Shown one piece after another: positions 48,474 through 61,551 of a stretch of DNA of 64,000 nucleotides. The stretch is from positions 335,501 to 399,500 of the forward strand of contig JAKOGI010000185.1 in the NCBI GenBank assembly GCA_029747015.1. The letters run 5' to 3'. This DNA comes from Carnegiea gigantea. Its lineage: Eukaryota > Streptophyta > Magnoliopsida > Caryophyllales > Cactaceae. Within the stretch, counting starts at the first letter, position 1. Each line of letters begins with the position of its first letter. A model generated the notes under the pieces. The model saw only the letters and a list, made by a program, of their open reading frames with translations, searched no databases and had not been told where the DNA came from. The translations under genes and the position numbers were made by a program.

Positions 48474-51400
48474 ATGTCGAGGTGGGGAGTTTGGCTAGGG
48501 GTCAATACCTTGCTGATATGCATTTTGAGGGCAATTGCACAAAGTGAGTATGTATTATACAAGGATCCAACTCAACCTCCTGCAGCTCGCGTAAAGGACC
48601 TCCTGGGCAGGATGACTTTGGCAGAGAAGATTGGCCAGATGACTCAGATTGATCGATCAACCGCCACGGCTGATGTAATGAAGACTTTTTCTATTGGTAA
48701 TGATGTGCTGGATGTCAAGCTACATTTTCACTTTTTTGTTATTGCTTGTATTACAGTGTGTCTGAGAGTGAAACTCAATGGCTTCTTCCCCCTGGACCCC
48801 TTGACAATGCACTTGTGGATTTGTCCACCACCAATGGGTGCAGATATAGACCACGAAATCCAGGATGAATCTTTGATTGTAGAATAGAAGACAGAAATGA
48901 GATGTCCCAATCACATCAATGCGAATGACAGGAAGTCATCTTAAGATGACATGATTCCTGTGCATATTATTAGCTAATCCTAGGTTTGTAGACCTGGCCT
49001 ACCATAACCAGTGAACTTTTTCACAATCTCTGAAATACCCCCTAGTCTCACCTTGTTCCCACCAAACAAGGTATTCAGAGCACAATATATGAAATGGTAC
49101 TTTCCTTCCCCCTATAATGCACCCTGTGGCCCGGGCCTATGGTATAATTGTTCTGATCCCTGCAGGGTAGGGCAAATTCATGTAGATGTCAATCGTCAAC
49201 CATGGGGTCTTTTCCTGTAGTCCATCTTGTTTGCCTACATAATACGATGAAGTCTCCATTTATATATGTTTAATATGAATGAAGATCAAAATCTACATTT
49301 ATTAATTAGTTTCCTGCTTGAGTTTCCCAAAGTTAGGTTACTGATGTATTGATGTATTAGAGCTGTAAAGATATTGTGTCATTTTACTGTGTTTGTTTTA
49401 TGATGATTGTGGTTCTTATGATTGTAAGATTGAGCTCAGATCATCAAGCTCTTTGTTGGAAACATGGTGCCATGTTTGTTATCTGAAATTAGGCCATTAA
49501 TTTTGTAATATTTTGAAACATAACAAAAAATTAATAAGTACAGGCCATTAAAATGTCACTTGAAGCCAGGTGGGAAGCTACTATAGTATTGTCATGGATT
49601 GCTTACCCCCTGTCACCACTTCTAGGTAGGTTTCAAGTACCAATTATTCCTCTAAATCTTTTTGAAGTGCTGGTAAGTAGTAGTTTATCCTTGACTCTTA
49701 TCCTGATTTACCTTTTTCTTTTAAATCTATGCTAGAGTAAATTTCTTGACTCTTCACCATGGTAAATTCTGATTAGAATATGTGCATCCCTCCTTAGCCT
49801 TCTTGTCCCAGCCAGAAAATTTGGCTATTGTTTGCTGTTGCTGGTGACAAGCACTTTAACGGATGGATTTACTATTATCTCCATGATTCAAATCTCCTAT
49901 GAGAAACTGACTTGTAGTTGAGATCCTATAGGGAGTGTCTTAAGTGGTGGTGGGAGTGCACCTTTACCAGAAGCAACAGCTCAAGATTGGATGAATATGG
50001 TCAACGACATTCAGAAAGGTGCCTTGTCTAGTCGCCTGGGAATTCCAATGATATATGGGATTGATGCTGTGCATGGGCACAATAATGTCTACAATGCAAC
50101 AATATTCCCCCATAATGTTGGTCTTGGTGCAACCAGGCAAGTTTGTTGCAAAATTCTTTTTTTAACAGTTTTGTATTCTTCAAATGATAAAGCCTGAATC
50201 AAATCTGGAGTGGGTATTGCTTTCTTTTCAACTTTCTTAATTAGGTGAACTTGTTGTAACATAGGGATCCAGACCTTGTGAAGAGAATTGGTGAAGCAAC
50301 TGCTCTTGAGGTTAGAGCCACAGGGATTCCATATGTATTTGCTCCTTGCATTGCGGTAAGTACTTCTAAATAGATGTTGGAGATTGAATTCAAGCAGTGC
50401 TTGTAAGTTCTTCCATTGATAGACCTTGTCAACTATGATTGTTATGTTCCTCAGGTTTGTAGAGACCCAAGATGGGGTCGCTGCTATGAAAGTTACAGTG
50501 AAGACCACAAGATTGTACAGGCAATGACGGATATCATATATGGTTTACAAGGAGAAGGGTCTCAGAAGGGCATTCCTTTTGTTGCTGGAAAGTATGAACT
50601 AGTCCTATACCTCAGTTTTTGTGGGTGCTGGAGCCAGAATTAGTGCTCCTTGGTGTCCATTCATTGTGTTGTTATACTAATTATTGGAAAAAAGAAAGAA
50701 GAAAAGAATCCAGAAGTTGGGACAATGAGGATTGAATTTAAACAACCATGATGAAGAAAAGGTATATATAACAATGATGAGATCAGAATAGGTGATAATG
50801 TAGCTGATAAGAAACGGGACCTTAGAAGAGGGCACTATCATTTGTTGTGAGACGCTGCAAAAACTTATTTAGCCTTAATGGTTGATTGTTTTCAAACCAA
50901 AATTGAGAGGAATTAGAGAAAGGGTTGATTATGGGCTTATAGAGTAGCTTATGATCAAATCAAACCCCGCTTCCCTATTTGAAAAATTGGTAGTTTTTGT
51001 TTGATCCTTCTTTCTTGCCCTTTTTTAACTCAATCTGGATTTCACTGATTTTTACCATGTGGCTCCTGCTGCCAGGGACAAAGTTGCAGCTTGCGCAAAG
51101 CATTTTGTTGGAGATGGTGGGACAACTAAAGGCATCAATGAAAACAACACTGTAGTTGACACGAATGGGTTGCTTAGCATTCACATGCCTGCATACATGG
51201 ATTCAATCAATAAAGGTGTCTCTACTGTCATGGTTTCATACTCCAGCTGGAATGGAGTAAAGATGCATGCAAATCGTGAATTAATCACAGGATATCTTAA
51301 GAACGCACTCAAATTCAAGGTATTGTGGTCCTCAACTGTCTCTCTTGATGAACCTTGGGTACATCTTAGTATATTTCACTAATTGCGGTTAAGGATAAAC

Positions 51401-53441
51401 TATATGTAACCTAAACATAAATCAGAAATCAGATCTAGACTACCTGATCTTTGGAGTTTTAGCATTACCGAAGTACCTTTGACAAGCCTCGCAAGTTATG
51501 GTGAATGTTCCTTCTTTTTTTGGGGTTGGGGGAGGTTGGTGGTGTCCACTTTCCAAAAAGCTGAACTTTTAGGCAAATTCTTTTGGCTTGGATTATCAAG
51601 GACAAATGCTTAAGCCTCATTAAACTGTCCCCTCCTTCTTTTGTCCAGCAGTATATGTTCAATGGTCTTTAATCTAACTGCAATGCAACATGCTCTATAG
51701 TCTGGAAATAAGGCTGCTGAAATTGAACACCCCCCCCCCTCGGTGGGCGCGGAGGGGCGAACGTCCTACTGACTCAATCAGGACAGAGATATATGGACTT
51801 GAGTTTGGGTTATTCTCCTTTTTCTTTTGTTTTTTGGGTTTTTTTTGGGGGGGGGGGTTGGAAGGGTTGGTTTGAAAAATTTCCGCATAGCAACTCTTCA
51901 ACATTGGTCAAAATGAGTAAAGCATATGCAATTAAATCTAATTTCAGTTTTCTCTTATGCAGGGTTTTGTTATCTCAGATTGGGAAGGAATCGACAAGAT
52001 AACTACACCACCTGATGCCAATTATACATATTCAGTCCTCGCTGGAATTCAAGCTGGCATAGACATGGTTTGCATTTGAGCATATAGAATACTTATGTCA
52101 GCCTGCTTTTGTTTCATTAAGTTTATAACTTATTTATTTAACATTTTCGTAGCCACATAGAAATAGTATATCCAAAATGAAGTGTGCTTGTTCTTACAGG
52201 TCATGATTCCTTACAAATACACTGACTTCATTGATGATCTCACATCCCTTGTCAATAACAACTATATACCAATGGAGCGCATTGACGACGCTGTCGCAAG
52301 GATCTTGTTAGTCAAGTTTACTATGGGCCTTTTTGAGAATCCTTTTGGAGATCCCAGTTTAGTAAAGGAGCTTGGAAGTCAGGTCAGCCAAACATGTATT
52401 TTATTTCATATTTGCTTTTATTCGACGTTCCTATTGCTTGTATTGTGGGGTTTGGATAGTAGATGAGGTTTAACTGTTTCTGAGTGCTCATAATTGGGCA
52501 GGCACACAGAGACTTGGCCCGAGAAGCTGTTAGAAAATCCCTTGTACTATTGAAAAATGGAAAATCTGGAGAAGCTCCATTGCTGCCTCTTCCCAAAACA
52601 GCGCCAAAAGTTCTGATTGCTGGTAGCTATGCTGATAATTTGGGTTATCAATGTGGAGGATGGACGATTAAATGGCAGGGATTCGCTGACAACAACTCCA
52701 CAACAGGTAACAAGACTGCTATCCAGATGTACATTATGGTTAGTTACATTCGGACAGCAGAAGGTATACTGACACATAAATCTGCTAGCTGTATACAGCA
52801 ATGTGACAGAACTTCCTTTGGTCGAACTTTTTCTTTTTCTTTTTTTCATGATGTATGCAACTCTACGTTTTTGTTCTTTTTTCTGAATGAACTGGTTAAT
52901 CACCCTGCTTACAAAAGTTGTTGACAAAAGCTGCTCTTGTCATGAAACAGGAACAACGATTCTCTCTGCTGTAAAATCTGCAGTTGACCCAAGCACAGCA
53001 GTCGTCTACCAGGAGGATCCTGAAGTCGGCTTTATCACCTCCAACAACTTCTCCTACGCCATTGTTGTTGTCGGTGAGCCACCTTATGCTGAGACTGCTG
53101 GAGACAGTGACAACCTGACACTGGCAGATCCTGGTCCAGCTGTGATTACCAATGTTTGTGGAGCCGTCAAATGTGTTGTCATCATCATATCTGGCAGGCC
53201 TCTTCTCATTGAACCGTACGTTGCCACAATTGATGCCCTGGTTGCTGCATGGTTGCCTGGGACAGAAGGTCAAGGAGTTGCTGATGTTTTGTTCGGTGAT
53301 TATGACTTCACTGGAAAGCTGGCCAGGACGTGGTTTAGAACCATTGATCAGCTTCCGATGAATGTTGGAGATCAAAATTATGATCCTCTCTTCCCCTTTG
53401 GCTATGGACTCACCACCAGATCATCAGTTTTGACAAGGTAA
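48474..53441 (+). CDS. GH3 beta-glucosidase / beta-D-glucan exohydrolase, secreted
   Basis: Nine exons: 48474-48696, 49932-50136, 50265-50355, 50455-50591, 51076-51319, 51963-52067, 52200-52382, 52502-52706 and 52951-53441. The total is 1884 nt (627 aa), matching plant GH3 exohydrolases. Residues 1-23 form a signal peptide ([16 protein letters not shown]). The N-terminal barrel carries [33 protein letters not shown] and KHFVGDGGT. The nucleophile is predicted as Asp306 in [11 protein letters not shown], and the acid/base as Glu512 in [13 protein letters not shown], by alignment with barley ExoI. Such enzymes trim beta-1,3/1,4-glucans and xyloglucan oligosaccharides in the wall. The intron after exon 2 starts with GC (ACCAG|GCAAGT); using GC-AG alone restores GATRDPDLV. 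The chosen ATG gives the signal peptide. Confidence 0.93.
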
Positions 53442-54716
53442 TGGAACATCTGTAAGCATTATAGTCAGGGTACAGTTGGGGCATAGCGTCAATTAAACAA
53501 ACATCCAATAAGGTGGGGTCTAGGGTGATTCAAATGTAGTTAACCTTACCCTTGTAAACAAAAATGCTAGATGCATGCCCAAGTATCCACAACCTAAATG
53601 GCTTGGACCTGCGCTCAACCAAGATCTTAAAGTACAACTTGATTTTCCCCAACATTCAACAAACCCAAATATGCCTGTCTCAAAATTTACTCGACAAATG
53701 TTTCTAAATTTCCAATATTTATTTGTCCAGCTGATGGTGGTGCGAAGCTAGCTTGCCCCAAACCAGAAATGATACCCCTACTTGAAATTCTGTCAAGCTA
53801 AACACGACCCATCTAAAATTAACTCGATCCAACCCCATGAACTCACGACGTCTCATCTTGCATGATTTCTTACCCGTCTGCTCTTAATAGTTTGTGATTT
53901 CTAAAGACTTTGTTGGTGGAATGCAGAGCCATATCGGCAGCAGGGGAAAGAAGACCGCACAATCTTATGATTACAATTTTTCTGTGTATCAGTTCATATT
54001 TCAAATTGATGAGGTTAACTTAGATATACATTGATGGAATCGACTAGCTGAAAAAATAGGGAGATTCTTGATTCTTTTCCTCTGTTACTCATTCTGTCTA
54101 ATTAGCTATTCTTAGACATCCAAGAGTTCTTGATACTAACTATTTCTTTATTTATCAAGCTTCCAGTTTCAAGCATGCAACACTGCTGTTGAAGCCAGAA
54201 AACTAGACTTGGATATGGCAACCCGATTTAAAACTATATCAACGTCTAATTGTACCATGTAATTAATAAATAAATTTGTCGGAGAGATAACAAAAACACA
54301 TTAATCTGGAATTGCAGATAATGGGACATGAACTTTATCCCTCCTTTTCCATCTTAAAATTAAACCCAGATTAGATATGACCATAAAATTAACAATTCAT
54401 TTGCCACCAATCGTACATGACATTTGTTGATCCATTTGTCCATCCTCACTCTTTATCACCAAGGAGAGTTCCGTTTGAGATCCAGACTCTTTATAAACCA
54501 ATATAAGTTGAACCGAGGATTATATCAAAACAAGAGAATGTCATAGTAGTCAAAAAGGATCAACGACTGGCACTTTCATGAACATTTCTCCAAATAGATG
54601 GAGAAGGTCACAGAACACTAAGGCATTGTAAAATGCAAAATCTCCAGGCAACACCAATAATGAGCTGCCAATACCAACTCTAAGAAGCTATAATCTGAGG
54701 GATTCCACTGCAAGTT
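53442..54716. other. Convergent spacer between GH3 and CPN20
   Basis: The 3' UTRs of two convergent genes and AT-rich DNA; nothing else recognised. Confidence 0.45.
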
Positions 54717-57461
54717 TTAAGAGAGCACAGCCATCAAATCCGAAACTCTCAAGGCAATATAATTAAAGCCATCGCTACCCTTCATGTCAGTTCCAGCATA
54801 CTTGGAGTATAACACTGTGTCTCCAGGAGAAACCGGCATTGGTTTCCTGTTACCCTTTTCGTCCAAGGGGCCAGGCCCTGTGGCTACTACCTGGGCATCA
54901 TAAAGGCAGGAACAAACACAAAGAATGAATGGGGCAAGATCTTAGACTTGTTACAATCGAGCTGTTTCAACCCTATAAACTGGCAATGGTTTTAGATGGA
55001 TGTTTACCGTGCCAAAGGAGGGCTTCTCTTTGGATGCCTCAGTCAGATATAATCCCCCAGCAGTCTTATTCTCAGTCTCGGCAACCTGTGTTTGCAAAAC
55101 ATAAAATTATGAAATCTTTTGCTGTGATATTTATGCTGTTGACAAGGTAAAAGCTGTGATTGGGTTGAGTCATGGTGAAACTTAAGGCAATCTCATCATT
55201 TTTGGATCTGCCTTAAAACAACTTAAATTTATCCAAGCAAATCTGGAACCAATACAATTTCTTTAATATATGTGAAAATCTACATGAAAAAAATATGTTT
55301 TCCCCGGTCACAAACCTTGATCAAGACTCGGTCATTCAAAGGCTTGAGGTCCTTCACATCCTCAGACTCAAGAATGCCCATTATATCGTCTTCTTTCAAA
55401 ATTAAATGAGTTGATCCTTCTATCTCTACTTCAGTGCCTGAATACTTGGCATATACAACTTCACTACCGGTCTGCACCCGGGAGAGGGGAGGGGGGGGGG
55501 AGATTGGATCAGTTTACATTTAAATAGCCAAATACACAGACATGCCAAAACAGAATTTATACACTTAAGAGCTGAAAGCATTAACCTGGACAGCAACAGG
55601 TACTTTGCTGTCACCAACTTTCTTCCCTGCACCAACAGCGACAACTTCACCTGATTGCTGTTTTGTTTGTGCTGCTGCAGGAAGGAATATGCCACCTGCA
55701 GTCTTCTCCTCTGAAGTCTTTGTCTTTACCAACACTCTATCACCCAGAGGCTTAATTGATGTGTACTGTCAAAGAGGAAGGTATGAGATGACACACATGA
55801 AGAATCCATTTAATATGTATGAACAATCCCGTAAAACTCATCCCCTTTATGCTAGTAACTTACATTAATAAAGTAAAAGGGGTATAGGAAGATAAGATTT
55901 TCATATACAGGAATGAAGATTTTCTTACATAGGAATGAAAACCTTCCCAGTTGGGTGTTACAAAGCATTATAGAATAAAATTATTCATCTTAAATAGAAA
56001 ATGCAGACAAATAAAATAAACTCTAGTAAACACAAACTTAAATGATGTATCTTCATGACATTGTTTTACTTCAAAATATGTTCATTACAATAAAGTAGAC
56101 CCTAAATTCCTTACCCCCCCTCCCCCCCAAAAAAAAACCAAAAGTAGACCTTAAATTCAAACCAAGATGAGTATATTTAGTGACATGCATCTAATCTAAG
56201 AACAATATTCTACAAACATGATATTTCCACAAAATGCTAAGGCAAAATTATATTAGATCTCCCTTATCGCGGGGGGGGGGGGGGGGGGGAAGATCTCTTC
56301 CCATGAAAGAATTAACAGGACAAGAGCACAAAAGACTGAAGAAAGAGATGACGGAAAGCAAATGATTTCAATGCACAAACTCTCGTCATATCAGTGAGCA
56401 TAAGCATAAAACAAGAATAACAGCCTGAAAGAATAGATGTAGAAAAGAAGGCCGCATGACTGAACTTAATTGCTCCGAATAAATAATTGAAGTAGAAAAT
56501 GAGTAGTTGTAACTATCAACATTGCCTTGAAATAAACCCTTAATATGGCTTCACTAAGCACACCCATAGCATCAAGAAATAATGCGGAAAAACACCAACT
56601 AGCTCCTGCTGTAACTGCAGGTTTCAAAATACATAATCCTCATTGTAAGGGCTGTAAAAACGAGTGAATGGAATAATGAAAGAAAGACAAAAAGGACACA
56701 AGCTAGTCTTAGAGAGAAAATGTAACTCTTCAATTTTGAGAGAAGTTGATCATCCTTTCACAAGTTTGGTGTGAATAATCAAGCTAGTGCTTGGAGTTTC
56801 TTTCAGAAGCTTCTTATCAGTGGCTTATTTTTGTCATTCCACCATTCTAGATCAGTTGAACAAGTGCTTCAAAAATGCTTTGAGAGAAAAGTCATAAAGC
56901 GAGAAGAGAAGAAAATCCAAACAGCACGAATTTTACGAAGATTTTAGAAAATGAACTAAAAAACCTCCGGAATACTCAATGGATGCTTATTTTGCTTACA
57001 AGGAATAGAGTATCAGTCAAACAGAGAGGGGGGAGGCTAACCATGGGGGAAATGCATAATTATTCCACGACATTTACAAACTCTTTTGTCCCAATGTGTA
57101 GCACGAGGTTCTTCATGATAACATTGACTAGGCGAATCAGGAAAGAAGAGGTAACTACTCCATGAGGTCAGAAGACCCAATTAAAAAAAGAAAAAAGGTG
57201 GACACTCCAACTTCTAAACTGGTTAATATGCCTTTTCATCAAGCCATTCAGCATACAAATATATGTATGCTGTATACGAACCTTAACTACTGATACTGAG
57301 GCAGCATTAACGACCAAGCCACGGAATGATCTTGATTTGAAGCTGGGGTATGCCCGTGAAAAATTCACGTTTGTGATTACTTTGACAGATCCAAGCCCTT
57401 CAAATGAGGGTAAACTTTTAACTGCCAAAGGTGAAGGACTAGTAAGCTGAGCAGCTGCCAT
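54717..57461 (-). CDS. CPN20: 20-kDa chaperonin, chloroplastic (double Cpn10 co-chaperonin)
   Basis: Five coding exons on the minus strand: 57282-57461, 55586-55765, 55316-55471, 55008-55085 and 54717-54890, each a whole number of codons; 255 aa, against 253 for Arabidopsis CPN20. Residues 1 to about 58 are a plastid transit peptide ([20 protein letters not shown], rich in S, A and basic residues). Two Cpn10 domains follow. The first starts [11 protein letters not shown] with loop [11 protein letters not shown]; the second starts [11 protein letters not shown] with loop [10 protein letters not shown]. It ends [14 protein letters not shown]. The protein caps the chloroplast Cpn60 chaperonin and also influences iron superoxide dismutase. 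A 5' UTR intron (57467-58323) and a non-coding first exon near 58324-58410 are inferred from splice sites. Intron 1 (1.5 kb) contains a 20-nt G tract. Confidence 0.96.
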
Positions 57462-57466
57462 TTCTG

Positions 57467-58323
57467 CTGCACATTTGAAGAACAGGGAAGAGTTTTAGAC
57501 ACCAATTTCATTCTACATGAGCACAATACAACACTTTGAAACTGCTACCATGCCCAAGTTCTTTTCCTCGGCATGAGGCATGTCAATTTTAATGTATAGA
57601 AGTCATCCATTATAGCAGATCGCAAATCCTACCATAAGTCCACAAGATGAGATATTCAAAGCAAGTTAAAAAATGAAGTTTCACAGTTCCAAACAGAACC
57701 CAATTTGGTGCATCAGTTCTATAAAGAAATGACAGGTGACCCACCAAATTCATCCCTCAAAACTACGAGACAAATAATCAGACTCACTTTTCACTCTCAA
57801 AACCACACCATTTTATGCCATACAATCACTTCATTGACTCCCCTAAGCCTCCCAATTGTAACAGCATGGGGGAATGGGGTCATATGTACACAACATTGTC
57901 CTTACAACTACAAAGATATAGTTGCTAGTTCTGGCAATTGAAAGAGAAAAATGTGGGTGACATTTCACAACTAGCACATCATAACTGAAAAAATTTTCCC
58001 AATACCGATTCTATCACCTCATTCAAAATCTATGACATAATTTTGAAACCCAAAATGCAGTTATTCCAGTTAAGCAATGACACAAAAATCCATTGTTGAG
58101 AGTCATGGGAGAACTGGGCAGTCGGGAAAGCTTTTGTTTATGACTAGCTATGAAAAACCCATGAAACATTGGACAGCTTTTGCAAGAATTGTTGGAATAT
58201 TGCAGGAATGAAACAAACCCAGTTAAATGGAACAAGAATTAGGGAGAGGGGATGAGATACTTGGATTACTGGGGAAAAAACAAATAACCAAACAAAGGTA
58301 AAACCAAGTGAGCAATGTAATAC
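57467..58323 (-). other. Inferred CPN20 5' UTR intron
   Basis: On the minus strand the donor is TTACAG|GTATTA at 58323 and the acceptor is TGTGCAG at 57467, only 5 nt before the start codon. This is inferred from splice sites alone; an alternative acceptor 3 nt away exists. Confidence 0.5.
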
Positions 58324-58513
58324 CTGTAATTAATTGGACGGAGGAAGGAGGAGTATCAGTGAGACTTTTTGATGGAGAGAGAGAGAGAGAGGCGCTCTGC
58401 AATTTGCAATGGCGAAAGGAAGGGGGGATTATCCCAAATGTACAGAGCTGTGAAGTTTCTAGAAGTTTTCATAATTGTACAAAGTAAGTATGGGAGATGG
58501 TCAGTTCAACATG

Positions 58514-58585
58514 GTCGTTGTAGTATAGTGGTGAGTATTCCCGCCTGTCACGCGGGTGATCCGGGTTCGATCCCCGGCAACGGCG
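58514..58585 (+). tRNA. tRNA-Asp (GUC)
   Basis: 72-nt cloverleaf. The acceptor stem GTCGTTG pairs with CAACGGC plus a discriminator G. The anticodon loop is CTGTCAC with anticodon GTC between stems CCCGC and GCGGG. The T arm CCGGGTTCGATCCCCGG has an intact B box, and the D arm TAGTATAGTGG fits the A box. A T run at 58588-58600 is a pol III terminator. No intron. It lies about 100-170 bp upstream of the inferred CPN20 first exon, in divergent orientation. Confidence 0.97.
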
Positions 58586-58587
58586 AT

Positions 58588-58600
58588 ATTTTTTTTTTTT
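58588..58600 (+). terminator. Pol III T-run terminator of tRNA-Asp
   Basis: Uninterrupted T run two bases after the mature tRNA 3' end. Confidence 0.85.
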
Positions 58601-58803
58601 GGTTTGCCGTTGAACATGGAAGCGCACTCGCCCTAATATTTTGAACGTCGATTTTTCTTTTTTGTGATGTAGCGAAACGAAGTTTGAATTAATGTCTTTT
58701 TGGAAAATAGTATTGATTTTCGAGCTTTGATCAAGCTTGACTGCCCCAATATTTTAAAAATCGCCATTGAATTTAACATCAACTAGTTTGGACCCGTGCT
58801 TTA

Positions 58804-59343
58804 CACGGTGCGTACTACGGTAAATAGTTGGTGTTTGTGTGTATATGTGTATGTGTTTGTGTGTGTGTGTGTGTGTGTGTAGAGCGAGAGAGAGAATCAA
58901 AATAATATAGGAAAGTTCAACACAAACTCAAATTTATTGAAAGATATAAGTAGATAGTAATTTCATGTACAACCGTTAAAACTTAATTATTAAAACAACA
59001 GATGATTGTAAAAGACATGATGTAAAGTATGATAGAGATTATAGGTAGTCCAAATATAACTAAAATCATGCTAAACGTCACTCGTGTTTTGCACGGTGCG
59101 TACTACGGTAGATAGTTGGTGTTTGTGTGTGTATGTGTTTGTGTGTGTGTGTGTGTGTGTGTTTGTATAGAGCGAGAGAGAGAATCAAAATAATATAGGA
59201 AAGTTCAACAGAAACTCAAATTTATTGAAAGATATAAGTAGATAGCAATTTCATGTACAACCGTTAAAACTCAATAATTAAAACAACAGATGATTGTAAA
59301 AGACATGATGTAAAGTATGATAGAGATTATAGGTAGTCTAAAT
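58804..59343. repeat. Tandem duplication of the Helitron 3' region
   Basis: Two copies with a 288-bp period (CACGGTGCGTACTACGGTA at 58804 and 59092), each with a (GT)n tract, GAGCGAGAGAGAGAATC and a shared AT-rich body ending TTATAGGTAGTC. The inner copy keeps the hairpin (CCGTGCAAAACACG on the minus strand) but lacks CTAGT. Confidence 0.9.
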
Positions 59344-60757
59344 ATTCTACATTTTGTTCATAGTATCCTAGTTTGAATTCTAATTGTTCATAGTAATATT
59401 CTACATTTTGTTTTTTCGGAGGGTACACGATGTTGCATTGCTAATTTGATTACTTTGATATTCAATTCTACTAAATGAAATAAATGGATTTGTTTTTATT
59501 TTTGTGGAATTGCTAATTTTTATTTTTAGTTGTTGTAGCCTTTGTTTAATTTTGTTGCATTTTTTTTTGATTTCCTTATTCACTTTGAGGGGGAAAGTGT
59601 TTGATTTATGAAATAAATTACATTTAGCAAATCAAAATTCAAAATTTAAATATTAAATATGAAAGACATAATGTAATATAGTTATATTTGATAGCGAAAT
59701 CACAACATTTATAAATAGATACAAAAAGAGTAGAACATACAATTAAATAGACAAAATTTGATACATGGTAATCTATATGTATATATATTGAAAATACCTG
59801 AAAATTCCAAAGGTCAATAGCCAAAGAGATTCGATAATCACCTAGAAATTAATATTATTCAAAAAGGCAAAAAAAATTAGTTGTTAATATTATCTCAGGA
59901 TCAATATATTAGTGGGGGGGAGAAAAATGGATATAGAAGACTTAATTGGATATAAAAGAAGACTATATCATGCAATATCTATGTAAACTTCATTGTACAA
60001 CTGTTGTAAATTTCTCTCAAAAAATAGGCTTTACTCTAAAAATAGGCTTAACTCTAAAAATTGGGAGATTTTTTAATCAAAAAACAACTAATCTAATTTT
60101 AAATTGAGTATTATAATTTTTTAAACTTTCTTAGCAATATTAAACAAAAAGCCTAAAGAATAATAAATTGAATTACTCCTTAGCACTTCTATCATTGTTG
60201 TTGGTCAATTATCAAAAGCTTTCATTTTCAATTTTTCATGTATTTGCAATCATCACTAATATTCAACAAAAGCCTAAAGAATAGTCGTTTTGGAGCTTTC
60301 ATAACATTGGTCAATTGTTTTTCATTTTCAATTATCAAAGTTCACCCATACATAATCGAGGTCTCCTTGCCTGCCTCATTCTCTGCCTGCCTCATTCTCT
60401 CTCTCCTCTCCTAATTGTCTTCACTCTCTCTCTCCTAATTGTCCCTCTCTCTCCTCTCTGCCTGCCTCATTCTCTCTCTCCTCTCTGCCTCCCTCTCGAA
60501 AGCTCTCTGTTACTTCGACCTGACCATGTACGCCATGCCTAGAAACACCGCCGGTTTGTTGACTTGAAAACCACCCAAGTGATGCCAAAACACTGCCACC
60601 CCTGCCCCAAAAAAACCCACGAGCCTTGATCTACGAAATTCGGATGAGAACCACCACCGCCGTTGTGTAGATCTGTCGAAATCGAGCATGAGAAAGGAAC
60701 CACGCGCCGCTGTGGTGGTAGCGCGTGGGCGCAGCGCTTGCAATGACGGCGTTTCTC

Positions 60758-61005
60758 CGGTTTTCTTTCTATAGCTGCGTAGATCGGCGATGATGTGGGG
60801 TTTTCGGACGAAGAAGATCCTGAAACAACCTTCGTCGGCGGCGCGTGACGTTCACGCGCCACCTCCCTGGTGCGTTTCTCTGGTTTTCTTTCTATGGCTG
60901 TGTAGATCGGCAATGATGCAGGGTTTTGGGAGGAAGAAGATCGTGAAACGACCTTCGTCGGCAGCGCGTGGCGGTCACGTGCCACCCCTCCCCAGTGTCT
61001 TCTGA
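60758..61005. repeat. GC-rich ~125-bp tandem repeat in the Helitron
   Basis: Two units, each with TTTTCTTTCTATRGCTG, GTAGATCGGC, AAGAAGATC and CCTTCGTCGGC, then a GCGTG...CACG-type block. Partial third-unit similarity lies further left. It explains the repeated protein-like pattern in minus-strand frames. Confidence 0.8.
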
Positions 61006-61330
61006 TGGGTATGGTCTTAGTTTTCTTTGTTTCCGTTTCCTAGTTTCCTTTGTTTCCGTTTTCTGAGCCGACGTGGAGATTCGGGCAGAGGAGGGTTGGG
61101 GGTTAGGAATTTTGGTTTGAATCTGGATTTGGGAACGTATTGGGCATGAATTTAACAACATCTATATGTAGTGTAATACCAAATTTATAGGAAAGTTCAA
61201 CCTGTGGGCATTAAACGTGTTGGGCATGAAAAATTTATAGGAAAGCACGGGTCCGGACACTACAGATAGAGTCTGGATTTGGGAACATGTTGTGCATGAA
61301 TTTAACACACAAACACATACACACACAAAC

Positions 61331-61551
61331 ATGTTTATGGGCATTAAACGTGAGGATTGGAAGCCTTCTAGGCAAGAAAAATTAGCTATTAACATGTTTC
61401 TAGGCATTAATACCAAAAAATCATACAAAAAAGAAATAACATATTTCTGGGCATTAAACGTGAGGATTGGAAGCCTTCTAGGCAAGAAAAATTAGCTATT
61501 AACATGTTTTTGGACATTAATACCAAAAAATCAATTACAAAAAAGAAATAA
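61331..61551. repeat. 110-bp tandem repeat in the Helitron
   Basis: Two near-identical units starting near 61331 and 61441, each containing GGGCATTAAACGTGAGGATT, AAGCCTTCTAGGCAAG and ATTAATACCAAAAAATCA. A partial relative occurs near 61204. Confidence 0.9.

Noticed and set aside
60539..60985. 148-codon minus-strand ORF inside the Helitron as a captured gene
   Set aside because: Its protein repeats follow a GC-rich ~125-bp tandem DNA repeat, and no known domain is visible. Kept only as Helitron interior.
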